This document shows, piece by piece, positions 48,479-59,425 of a stretch of 64,000 bases of DNA. The notes beneath the pieces are model-generated. The model was not told the origin of the DNA. It worked only from the letters and a program-made list of their open reading frames with translations, and searched no databases. Position 1 is the stretch's first letter. Every line of letters starts with the position of its first letter. The stretch is taken from contig OX352772.1 in assembly GCA_947095535.1 (NCBI GenBank), positions 168,850,613 to 168,914,612 of the forward strand, written 5' to 3'. A program made the position numbers and the translations under genes. This DNA is from Poecilobothrus nobilitatus. Its lineage: Eukaryota > Arthropoda > Insecta > Diptera > Dolichopodidae.

Positions 48479-49809
48479 ATGAAATCAGAGCTTGATATTT
48501 TTAAAACACAGCCTATTCAGTCAAGTATTTTACGATCTGAAGAAGTTTCCTATAACCCTATTGCTTCTTTAGATAATCCATCTGTCATAGAATTTGTTTC
48601 ACCAGGGCACGGTGATATATATAGAGACTTGTCTTCGACATATCTAAAATTAAAAGTATAAATTTTAAAAAAAGATGGAACTCAATGGAATAAAGATAAA
48701 AAAACTGATGGAACACCTATACAACAACCAAGTGTGGTTAATAATATGTTACATTCATTAATAAAACAATGCAATGTTCAACTAAATGGAAATAATATAT
48801 CTCCATCAGATGGCAATTATCATCACAGAGCTTATATTGAATCATTGTTAAATTATGGTACGGATGCCGTTACAGCGCGGAGTGTGGTGGATGGATGTTA
48901 GATAAGCCAAATATAGCAAAAACAGATAATAATGGTTCAAAAGAACGTCAAAAATTATACCAAAATAGCAATGTAGTGGAACTTATGGAGAAACTACATT
49001 TAGATATGTTTAACCAACCTACACTTCTCATAAACAATGTCGATGTTCGAGTTATCCTAACATAAGAAAAACCAGATTTTTACCTCTTTGCAGATAATAC
49101 TGATGAATCTCAATTGAAAATGTTAGAAGCCACTTTATTTATGAGACATGTAACAAATTATCCTAGTGTGCTATTAGCACATAATGCTGTATTGGAAAAA
49201 ACTAATGCCAAATACAATTACAAACGGGTAGAGGTAAAAACTTTTACCATTCCACAGAATAGTTTATCAATATCACTTGATAATGTTTTTATTGGACAGT
49301 TGCCAAACACAATAATTTTTTGCATGACAGAAAATACAGGTTACTCTGGAAAAAGGTCAAAAAACCCATACAATTTTAAACATTTTGATATTTCACAATT
49401 TGTGTTAAACGTAAATGGTGTTCAAATACCTAATTCAGCAATTGAAACCAGTTTTTCAGATGAAAATAATTGCTGTACAAGAGCATACAGTACACTTTTT
49501 TCCGGAACTGGAATTTATCATAATGATAAAGGTCATCAGATAACAAAAACCATGTTTAGTAATGGGTTTTTCATTCTAGCTTTTGATTTAACTCCAGATG
49601 CATCAGGAAATGAAGTGTGTCAAGGTCTACTAAATCAAGGTACAGTTAGAATTGAGGCAAGGCTATTAAAACCACTTACATCTACACTGACTGCTATTGT
49701 TTATGGAGAATTTGATGCAAGTTTACAAATTGATAAAAACCGAAATTTATTATCAAACCTTGTATTCTCAAACCAAGTTACACATATTTTCTCAATAAGA
49801 GAACATTAA
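48479..49809 (+). pseudogene. Major capsid protein (double jelly-roll), broken
   Basis: This is the Polinton major capsid protein, which builds icosahedral shells in related viruses. N-terminus at 48479 (SELDIFKTQPIQSSI), then SVIEFVSPGHGDIYRDLSSTYL, a stop (TAA 48659), in-frame continuation with QCNVQLNGNNISPSDGNY and YIESLLNYG, a frameshift near 48885 before GWMLDKPNI, a stop near 49063, and then the long open part 49114-49809 (NTIIFCMTENTGYSG, FDISQFVLNVNGVQIPN, YGEFDASLQID). Total length is about 440 codons if read through the breaks. At least two stops and one frameshift disable it. Confidence 0.88.
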
Positions 49810-49811
49810 AA

Positions 49812-50310
49812 CAACATTAAAAATTGCTGTTGGATTTGACTATGAGTCATTTGAAGCCTCAAGTATAATTCACCGTATTGGTAAAAAGTCAATTGTCTTA
49901 AAATATCATGAATGGAATAAATTTTATTACGAATTTAACAAAAAACTCGATAAGCTGATAATAAAAATATAAAACAGAACTTTCATCATGAGCTAAAATC
50001 AGCGAACAGGCAAAGTATAAGTATTAACAAAGAAGAAGCAGAGCAGTTTTACAATTTAAGCGATTTTCTTCACGCAGTGATGACCTATTATAAATCTGCT
50101 GAGTTAAATGTAAAAGACTATGTTCGGGAATATCTAAATTTATGTGTCGAACAACAAGTATTTAGGTTAGAAAGAGAAATTTATGTACCAATACAACGTT
50201 TTAATGTACAATGTAATTATTCAAGGTTATTTTTTGAAATTCCTGTAATTTTAAAGGAACAAATCTGTAATATACTACATAAAATAAACAAAATAAATCA
50301 CAACAAATAA
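49812..50310 (+). pseudogene. Unassigned Polinton protein downstream of the capsid gene
   Basis: A first frame (IAVGFDYESFEASSI, YHEWNKFYYEFNKK) runs to a stop near 49970. A second frame, open from about 50010 to 50310 (EEAEQFYNLSDFLHAV, KDYVREYLNLC, YVPIQRFNVQ), appears to continue it after a frameshift. It looks like one small gene of about 160 codons lying between capsid and integrase. No function is recognised. Confidence 0.5.
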
Positions 50311-50383
50311 TATAAAAATTTTTATTTTTTATTTATATGTTTTAGATAGACAAATATTTTCTGTACACCTTTCATTAGATTAT

Positions 50384-50680
50384 TTAATTAAAATTATTTA
50401 GGACTATTAAATCATTGAAATAATCAAGATCTCCCTGCTGATTATTTATGTCCCAAATTTCATTAAATGGAACTGCTTCCTCATCTTCCTCAATTTCTTC
50501 TTCCACTTCTTCTTCTTCGTCTTCTAATTCAACTATCTGGAACGGTGGTATAAATTCCTCAGTTTCTGCTAAATCTTCGTCGTCCATGGTGGACGTAATT
50601 TCATTTTCTTGTATCTGACCTTGTGTATTTACATCATCTACAGTTTCTTTAAATGGAAATGATGTGGAATCAGGCAGCAT
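50384..50680 (-). CDS. Acidic 98-residue protein, unassigned
   Basis: A minus-strand frame with an intact start. The central part is extremely acidic (LEDEEEEVEEEIEEDEEAV) and the rest is low in charge. It lies between the plus-strand gene ending at 50310 and the divergent integrase starting at 50864. It could be a regulatory or histone-mimic-like protein, but nothing beyond composition supports that. Confidence 0.4.
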   Translation of the reverse strand: MLPDSTSFPFKETVDDVNTQGQIQENEITSTMDDEDLAETEEFIPPFQIVELEDEEEEVEEEIEEDEEAVPFNEIWDINNQQGDLDYFNDLIVLNNFN

Positions 50681-50863
50681 TTCAATGAGTTGTTGAGCAG
50701 TCAGAATGGAAATGAATTAAATTTGAAAATAAAAGTTGAGTTATATACTCATACAGAAAAGTATAAAAGCAAATTAAACTCAATTAGATGATTATTTTTA
50801 ACCATGCTTTCATTTTATGTATAATAATTATTATAACATTACCTTTAACATTTTTAAAACAAA

Positions 50864-51771
50864 ATGTCAAGAGCTCAAATAGTGACTGAAATTCATAGAC
50901 AGACAAGACGTAAATTTCTTAGAAGAAAATTCAAATAGAAAGGTCTAAAATCGATTTAGTCGAAATGATACCTTATGGAAAATTTAATAATGGTTATAAA
51001 TATATGCTGACGGTCATTGATACTTTTTCCAAATATGCCTATGCTAAACCTGTGAAAACAAAAAATGCTGAAAATGTTTTAAATGCCTTAAAAACAATTA
51101 TTATTAGAGCTAAAGTTATACCAAAAAATATTCACTCTGATCAAGGCAAGGAATTTTTTAATTTACAATTTCAAAATTATATGAAAGAAAAATCAATCAA
51201 TCATTATCACACATTTAGCGAATTAAAAGCATCAATTGTTGAACGATTTAATCGTACATTGAAAAATTCTATGTGAAAATAATTTAGTTTAAACGGGAGT
51301 TATAAATGGTTACCTATTATACAATCATTAATAAAAGAATATAATTCAACAAAACATAGCACAACAAAACTTCCTCCTGAAAAAATTACAAAGAAAAACG
51401 AAAAAAATATACTGCGGAATGTATATACTGAGCCTAAAATTTTTCAAAAAAGTAAATATAAAACTGGAAATTTTGTAAGAATAAGTAAATATAAAGGTCA
51501 TTTCGAAAAAGGTTATCAACCGAATTGGTCAACTGAAGTATTTAAAATTGATAAAATCAATAATACTTATCCTGTTACATATCAATTATCGGACTATACT
51601 GATACGCCAATTTCTGGGGGTTTTTATCAAGCTGAGCTTACACCTGTAAAATACCCAGATACTTATCTTGTAGAAAAAATTCTGAAAAAGCAAGGAAATA
51701 GAGTTTTTGTTAAATGGCTAGGTTTTGATGACACACATAATACTTGGATAAATTCAACAAATATTGTTTAA
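50864..51771 (+). pseudogene. Retrovirus-like integrase with C-terminal chromodomain (c-integrase), broken
   Basis: This is the Polinton integrase that inserts the element and makes the 6-bp duplication. N-terminus at 50864 (SRAQIVTEIHRQTRRKF), a stop (TAG about 50936) and a frameshift, then the catalytic core 50965-51276 with the D,D-E triad visible in TVIDTFSKY, HSDQGKEF and ASIVERFNRTL. A TGA at 51274 and TAA soon after interrupt the core end. The in-frame remainder carries FVRISKYKGHFEKGY (SH3-like part) and ends in a chromodomain (VEKILKKQGNRVFVKWLGF, then NTWI), stop at 51771. The catalytic residues are intact but the gene is dead. Confidence 0.9.
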
Positions 51772-52010
51772 TATCTGTAAAATAAAACCTAATAAAAACC
51801 TGAAAATAAAACTTCTGAAAAATAAAATAAAATCTTAACGTCTGAAAAATCAAATAAAATCTTAACATCTGAAAAATGAAAATAAAATTAAAACAGTAGA
51901 AAATTTCTTTGAAATAAAATTTTTTTTATTCTATATAAAATTAGTCTAAAACTATTACTGGTTTGTGGCAAATTCAAAATCACCACGTTCTTCTTTTAAA
52001 TTTAATTGGC

Positions 52011-52221
52011 TTTCCTCATTTATGAGGAAATATTCATTTTTTTCGATTTCCTAACGGAAATCATTATCTTCAAATACCCCAACTTTTTGATGCGGTATAA
52101 ATATAATATTATTTAGGGTCTCGAAGACCCAATTTTTACCGTAAACGGTGTTTAACTTTTTAATTTTTTATTTTATAGAGCCTACTTTAAAATTTTTTAT
52201 TTTATAGAGCCTACTTGGCTC
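52011..52221. terminator. Cluster of perfect hairpins between convergent genes
   Basis: Inverted repeats: TTTCCTCA/TGAGGAAA at 52011-52030 (8-bp stem, 4-nt loop), GATTTCC/GGAAATC at 52045-52062 (7 bp, 4 nt), GGGTCT/AGACCC at 52116-52130 (6 bp, 3 nt), ACCG/CGGT at 52138-52149 (4 bp) and GAGCC/GGCTC at 52207-52221 (5 bp, 5 nt). They fill the gap between the integrase end at 51771 and the polyglutamine gene end at 52261. A role in ending transcripts is inference from position. Confidence 0.45.
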
Positions 52222-52260
52222 CATATCTTTAACTTTTAAAAATTAAAAAAATTTTTTTTT

Positions 52261-52611
52261 TTAAATATTAAAATTAAATAATTCCACCAATTTCCTTTTT
52301 CTGATGGGATTTGATGTTGCCTTACTCTGATAATCTTGTTGTTGCTGTTATTGTAGTTGCTGTAGTTGCTGTTGATGTTACTGTTGTTGCGGTTGTTGTG
52401 GTTATTGTGGTTGTTGCTGTTGTTGTTGATGATGATGCTGTTGATGTAGTTGTTGTTGTTGTTGTTGTTGATGAAGATGAGTAGAAGCGCCATCTTCATT
52501 TTTCGCCTTTCTCCTTTTCGCAGGAAGACGCACTGCTGTACTAGTAGTAGCAGTTGTAGCAGTTGCAGCCTCTTCTGCAGTCATGGAGAAGTTTAAATAT
52601 TTCTGTGCCAT
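52261..52611 (-). pseudogene. Polyglutamine protein, broken by CAA-to-TAA changes
   Basis: Starts at 52611 with MAQKYLNFSMTAEEAATAT, then a basic patch (RLPAKRRKAK) and a Gln/His tract coded by CAA/CAG/CAT. In-frame TAA codons at 52404-52402, 52380-52378 and 52350-52348 each sit where the tract would have CAA. Beyond them the frame stays open to KRKLVELFNFNI and a stop at 52261, giving 116 codons if read through. The family is unknown; a basic patch plus polyQ would suit a DNA- or protein-binding role but this is not shown. It is divergent from the polymerase gene at 52891. Confidence 0.6.
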
Positions 52612-53119
52612 ATCTTGCTTGTTTGAAATTAAACTGACATTATTTGTATAAAATCCCGATGTATTTATACTAATTAAAATGTATTGAAGATAAACTTAGT
52701 TTGCTTTTTGTTTTTCTATTCTTTCTATTTTAAGATAGTATTAAGATGGGATTTTAGTTAAACAACTATAATTTATTAAAGCGACCTTTGATTACAATGT
52801 AATTGTTCATTTAACAGAGTGAATCTGTATTAAAAATTTAATATTATTCTGTTATTCAAGCATTTAATATCTAAAATTCTTATAAAGAAAATGTCGAAAA
52901 AAATTATTTTACAAAAGTTTCTTACCGAAAGTGTAACACCTTATATAATCAACATTGCTGTGAAAGATGTGAATTCCAGGGATAAGATTGGGTTAACATT
53001 TTGTGGAGAGAGCTTTGAACATCAAGGTCCTGCGTATCTCAGTTTTAGATCCTCTCATGAACTAAAATTTAGCGACGTTTAGGATGTAATTTCTAATGTT
53101 TTCCAAAGTAATTCTGAAG

Positions 53120-53183
53120 GTAGTTATTTATAATATATTTTTGGCTTCATTTATTATAAACTATTTTTATTTTACGTCTACAG
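53120..53183 (+). other. Probable spliceosomal intron in the polymerase gene
   Basis: GTAGTT at the 5' end and a T-rich tract ending CGTCTACAG at the 3' end. Removing these 64 bp joins GAAG to GTTTAAGT and keeps the reading frame (phase 1) into THVKLPIGRGR. Without removal the frame meets stops. Confidence 0.75.
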
Positions 53184-54968
53184 GTTTAAGTACAGACACT
53201 TTTTGTTTAACAGTTACCCATGTTAAATTACCCATTGGTAGAGGTAGAAGTAATAAATATTCAATTTTAAAAAGGAGAGGAATAATAGCAATAAAAAATA
53301 GCGATAATTTATGTTTACCGCGTGCACTTGTTGTTTCAATAGCTAAAACTGAAAAATTTAATGATTATGAAAAAATTCGAAAAAATATAGGAAAACTTCA
53401 AACTTTAATAGCTTTAAAATTATTAGAAAAATCAAAAATAACAATTCCATCTGAAGGTTGCGGAATTCGTGAATTGAATCAATTTCAAAAATTTTTATAC
53501 AAACACAAGATTGTTGTATATAAATAGGGAACAACGGGTGCAGAAATAATATTTGAAGGATTGAATAATGGGAAAAGAATTAACTTGTTATATCATAATA
53601 ACCATTACAATGTAATAACCTCACTAACAGCTGCTTTTTGCACAGCATTTTATTGTGAAGAATGTCATATTTCGTATTCTAAGAAAAATGAACATAGATG
53701 TTCGAAAAGTTGCGCTTGCTGTCAAAACTCACCAGCTTGTTCACTTAATGTTAAAAATATTTTATGTATGCAGTGTAATCGAACATTTCGTGGTCAAACA
53801 TGTTTTGAAAGCCATAAGGCTTCCAGTTTAAAAAATAGAAGCATCTGTGAAGAAATTAGAAAATCTTGTTTTAAAGTTCATAAGAGCAGTAGGACTCATA
53901 TATGTGGAGAATATTTTTGTAAGATTTGCGATAATCATGTTCCTGAAAACCATAAATGCTTCATTCAGCAAGACAAAACAAAAGTAAATTTTGAAAATTG
54001 CATTTACTTATTTTATGATTTAGAAACAACAGAAGAAGAAATTAGCTCTACAAAAATAAAAGAACATGTTCCAAGTTTATGTGTGGCTCAGCTAAGATGC
54101 TTTAAATGTATTAATATTGATTCTCTATACTTCTGTGGAAAATGTAAATTAAAAGAGAATTTTTAAAACGAAAAATATGATAGAGGATCATGGAATTTAT
54201 TTTAAAATTAAGAAAGGAATTCAAAAAGATTGTCATAATTGCTCATAATGGTCAGGCGTTTAACCATCAATTTATTCTGAATTATATACTCAATAAAACT
54301 GTACTTGAACCATAGTTAATTATGCGAGGTACAAAAATTATTGTTATGATAATTGAGAATATTAAATTTATAGATTCTATGAATTACTTTCCTATGGCCT
54401 TGGCAAAATTACCAAAAGCTTTTAATTTATCAATCAATTTGAAAAAGGGTTATTTTCCGCATCTATTTAATAAATTGGAAAATGAAAATTACATTGGCCC
54501 ACTTTCAGCAATTAAATACTATAACTCTAATACAATGAAAGCAGATGAGCGTAATGAATTTTTAATGTGGTATGAACAAAATAGAAACTCAGAATTTAAC
54601 ATGGAGAAAGATATTTTAGAATACTGTATAAATGATGTTGAAATTCTAACTAAAGCATGTCTGGTTTTCAGAAATTTTTTATAGAAGAATGTAATGTGGA
54701 ACAATTTGTAGAAGCAACAACAATAGCTTCCGCCTGTAATCTTGTATATAGATGAAACTTTCTCAAATCGAATACTATAGGAATTATACCAAGAAAAGGA
54801 TATAGGATGGTAGACAATCAGTCAAAAATTGCCATGCAATGGCTTATTTTGGAAAAAGATTTGAGAAAAATTGATTTGAAATGTGCATTTAATGGAAAAG
54901 AAAAACAAATCGGAAATGTTAAAGTCGATGGATTTTGCGAAAAGACTAAAGAAATATTTGAATTTTAC

Positions 54969-55012
54969 TAAAAGAGTCTCTTTACTTAAAGAGACTTTGA
55001 ATAAATATTTGA
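54969..55012. repeat. 44-bp palindromic insertion in the polymerase gene
   Basis: Copy A runs directly from GAATTTTAC to GGTTGCTATTAT (1584-1604). Copy B has 44 extra bases there, with AGTCTCTTTA and its inverse TAAAGAGACT forming a 10-bp stem around 2 bases. The length is not a multiple of 3, so it shifts the frame. Confidence 0.8.
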
Positions 55013-56833
55013 GTTGCTATTATCATGGACATCCAAAATGTTTAACAAACCAGAGGGATATACCATTACATGATAACTCTGGCGATACTTTGAATCTACG
55101 ATATGAAAAAACATTAATGATATCAGAGTTTATAAAATCATGTGGATATAAAGTTATTGAGATGTGGCAATGTGAATTCCGGGAGCTAATGAGACACGAT
55201 GAAAATATGAGATATTTAGAAAATCATTCATTAATTAATTTAGTTCCTTCAAATCCGTGTGATGCATTTTATGGCGGAAGAACGGGAAATACTTACACAT
55301 ATTATAAATGTAAACAAGGAGAAAAAATTAAATACATAGATGTATGTTCCTTATACCCATATGTTTGCAAACGAGGAAAATTTCCCATAAACCATCCTAA
55401 GATTTATGTTGGAGACGATACTTGCTCTAAGTTAAACAGATTGACTATTGACGGTATTATTAAATTTAAAATCTTACCATCAACAAATCTATTACACCCC
55501 GTGTTACCTGTCAAACAAAATAATAAATTGATGTTCTCACTATGTAACACTTGTAGTGAACAAAAATATCAAGGAAAATACTGTGAACATACAGACGATG
55601 AAAGAGCATTAGTAGAAACTTGGGTAATTGATGAAATTAAAAAAGCAATTGAAAAACGGTATAAACTTTTAAATATTTATGAAGTTTGGGAATACGAAAC
55701 AGTAAAATATGACAATTGCAATGGTATTGATGGTGTATTCACTAAAATGATGAATAAATTTATAAAGATTAAACATGAAGCTTCTGGGTGGCCCATAAAT
55801 GTCAAACTCAAAAAGAAAAGGAAGAATATATTGATAGTGTTTTTGAAAAGGAAGAAATTAAATTAGAATACGATAAAGTAGTTAATAATCCTGGTTTAAG
55901 ATATTTTGTTAAGATTATTTTAAACTCATTCTGGGGAAAATTTGGGCAAAAGGAAAATCAACAACAAACCACCATTATAAATCAACCTTTTAAACTTTAC
56001 GATTAATAACAAACCCCTCTGTAGAAGTATGTCACATATTTCCAGTTAATGAAGAAAACATTGTGACTAGCTGGAAGTATAAAGAATAAGCAGTAACTTC
56101 TTTATCTACTGTCAACGTAAGTATCGCTGCTTATACAACAACAGATGCTCGTCTTCAACTTTACAGTTATCTAGAGAAGTTGGATAGTAGAGTATTATAT
56201 TATGACACCGATTCGGTGTTGTATATTAGTCGAGAAGGAGAATATGAACCACAAACAGGGGAATGGATAGGAGACATGACAGATGAGTTAGAGTGTTATG
56301 GTATAGGAAGTTATATTACGGAATTTGTAAGTGGTGGTCCCAAGAACTACGCCTACAAAATTTACTGTACAAAAGATAATACCGAAAAAATTGTTTGTAA
56401 AGTTAAAGGATTCTCTCTTAATTATGAAGCTTCACTAAAAATTAATTTTAGTGAATAGCATAAAGGAAGCAGTTTCAAATTCATTTAGTAGCACAGACAC
56501 ATACGTCATTTCAGAAAATATTCGTCGAAATAAAAATCACGATGTACTTACGATTCCTGAAGTAAAAAAATATCAACCAAAATCGGAAAAACGAATATTT
56601 AATGAAGATGGTAGTTCTTTACCGTATGGATATAATAGGAAAAAATCACGTGTTGATAAGTAAATCATTCAAATTTGTTTACATATTAATTTAAAATTTT
56701 TAAAATCTTAACATCTGGTTATCGTAAAAAATTTTTCAACTTAGATTTAAATAAAAATATAATAATAAAAAATTTAATAAAAGATTTTTAACATAAAAAT
56801 AAAAATGTCTTTTATTTTTATCTTATGTTAACA

Positions 56834-57957
56834 AAATAGGTACCAAAAGCAATTAACTTCATTTTTATTTTTATTATTTTTTCATTTCTTGCAGCATAGA
56901 ATGGAAAGTAATAATAACAAAACAAAGTAAAATCGAAGATTTCAGGTTATTTTCTCAATCTTCTTATAGAACAGAAAAAAGAAATCCTACATAACAGATG
57001 CACTTATAATTATATAATATTTTTCTTTCTTTTGTTTTTATTTTTATTTTTTTACTGTATTCATAAATTTTAACATTGTTTTAACAAACTAGTTTTAACA
57101 ATTTATTTTACACCAGGTAAACAGAAATTAGAAGAATGCAAAATATATTTTTAAGTTCATATGTACTTAGAACAAAATATAGAATATAGAGAAACAACTC
57201 ATATCCTAAAATAGGTAACATATTTTTCTTATTTTTATTTTACACCTTAAAGCTATAATAACAACTTTTAACAATTATTAATCTTCTTTATAAGCCAAAC
57301 TACACTTTGTACTTCTTGTTTACGTTTTGTTTTTATTTTTATTATTTACATCTTGGTATTCAAAAGTACCTATGAATATTTTTCTTATTAAATAATGAAA
57401 ACAAGTTTTTTTCGTTTCTTTTATATCTCCTTTTACGTATGTAGGTATATTTTATTAGGCATGCGATTTTGCGCTATTTAAAAAAATAAACTTGATTTGA
57501 CCTGAAAAAAAATCTTTCATCTTTCTGTTTGTATGATATCCTATTACAAAGTATCAATGAATTTATTGAAAAACCTAAATATCCTAAACTTGTTCAGTTC
57601 ATTAACCTTGCCTAACAACTTCTACAGTACCAACAACATTCATTTCCTACTATACAACCACTTGCAACTTATAAGTTAACAACCCATGCTTATAACCTAA
57701 ACTTGTTCAGTTCATTAACCTTGCCTAACAACTTCTACAGTACCAACAACCTTCATTTCCTACTATACAACCACTTGCAACTTATAAGTTAACAACCCAT
57801 GCTTATAACCTAAACCAAAACAAACAAAACAAGTTTTTGACCTACTAACCAAGAATAACCTACATCAAACCCTTCAATCAAAATATAGGTCAGTGGCGTG
57901 GTCTTCGGTGCGATATGGCATGATTTTTTCCCATCCCCAAGTGCAGGATTACCTACT
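56834..57957. repeat. Right terminal inverted repeat of Polinton B
   Basis: Inverse of 44482-45375 with about 230 extra bp of AT-rich sequence. It includes the inverted 113-bp duplication at about 57593-57820. The outermost 12 bp are identical to the left end. Confidence 0.9.
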
Positions 57958-57963
57958 CAGGTC
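57958..57963. repeat. Right target-site duplication of Polinton B
   Basis: CAGGTC directly after the element end CCTACT, pairing with TAGGTC at 44476. Confidence 0.7.
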
Positions 57964-59020
<1,057 letters not shown>

Positions 59021-59059
59021 GGCTTTAGCCACAGTAATAACAATAGGCGGATTCATTGT

Positions 59060-59425
59060 TTCCTTACAATCCCACTCCCAGTTCAATGTTTCCGTATCCA
59101 TTTCCTATCCTTTCCTATTCATACTCCCTAGCCAATATACTGCGTTCGCAGATAAGGGTTTCATCCCATTATATTGGCTAAGGGGGGAGGTGGGGTTAGT
59201 CAGTAAAAATCTGGCACTACCAAGGGGGAAATTCTTGGGGTCTTTGGAAGATTCCCACCTCCCTTAGGAAAAAAAAAACTATGTAATGTGTATTTGTAAT
59301 TGTAAAAGTAATTAATTTTGTATATGTAAGCAGAAGTAAATTGTAAATTGTTTGTAACTTAATTTTAATCTTAAGGAATATATTGTTAAAATGTTTGAGT
59401 TAAACAAATAAATAAATAAATAAAC
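59060..59425 (+). mobile_element. LINE 3' tail
   Basis: A GC-richer block (GGGGGAGGTGGGGTTAGTC near 59182; GGAAGATTCCCACCTCCCTT near 59245; then a run of A) is followed by AT-rich sequence ending in AAATAAATAAATAAATAAAC. This arrangement fits the 3' UTR and tail of an insect LINE. No coding part is left, so the family is not assigned. Confidence 0.4.

Larger units (their letters stand above)
52891..56663 (+). pseudogene. Protein-primed DNA polymerase B, copy B (with one intron, broken)
   Basis: This polymerase replicates the element using a protein primer. The first exon starts at 52891; a TAG at 53080 stands where the family usually has Trp. A 64-bp intron follows (53120-53183), then GRGRSNKYS. 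Further parts: Cys-rich region 53640-53960, Exo I YDLETT near 54017, Exo II AHNGQAFNHQ near 54243 (Asn where copy A has Asp), Exo III near 54625, motif A DVCSLYPYV near 55336, motif B NSFWGKFGQ near 55925, motif C YYDTDSVLY near 56200, end KKSRVDK at 56663. Breaks: TAG at 53527, shifts near 54166 and 54190, TAG near 54314, TAG near 54682, TGA near 54754, a 44-bp insertion at 54969-55012, a shift near 55795, and stops near 56005 and 56089. Confidence 0.92.
44482..57957 (+). mobile_element. Polinton/Maverick copy B, complete ends (13476 bp)
   Basis: The termini are AGTAGGTAATCC at 44482 and GGATTACCTACT at 57946-57957, perfect inverted copies, followed inward by about 0.9-1.1 kb of inverted repeat. 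Between them lie packaging ATPase, penton-like protein, major capsid protein, chromodomain integrase and protein-primed DNA polymerase B, the diagnostic Polinton set, plus small proteins of unknown role. An adenain-like maturation protease was not recognised. Integrase, polymerase and both capsid genes are broken, so the element is defective but recent enough to keep a near-perfect target duplication. Confidence 0.95.
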
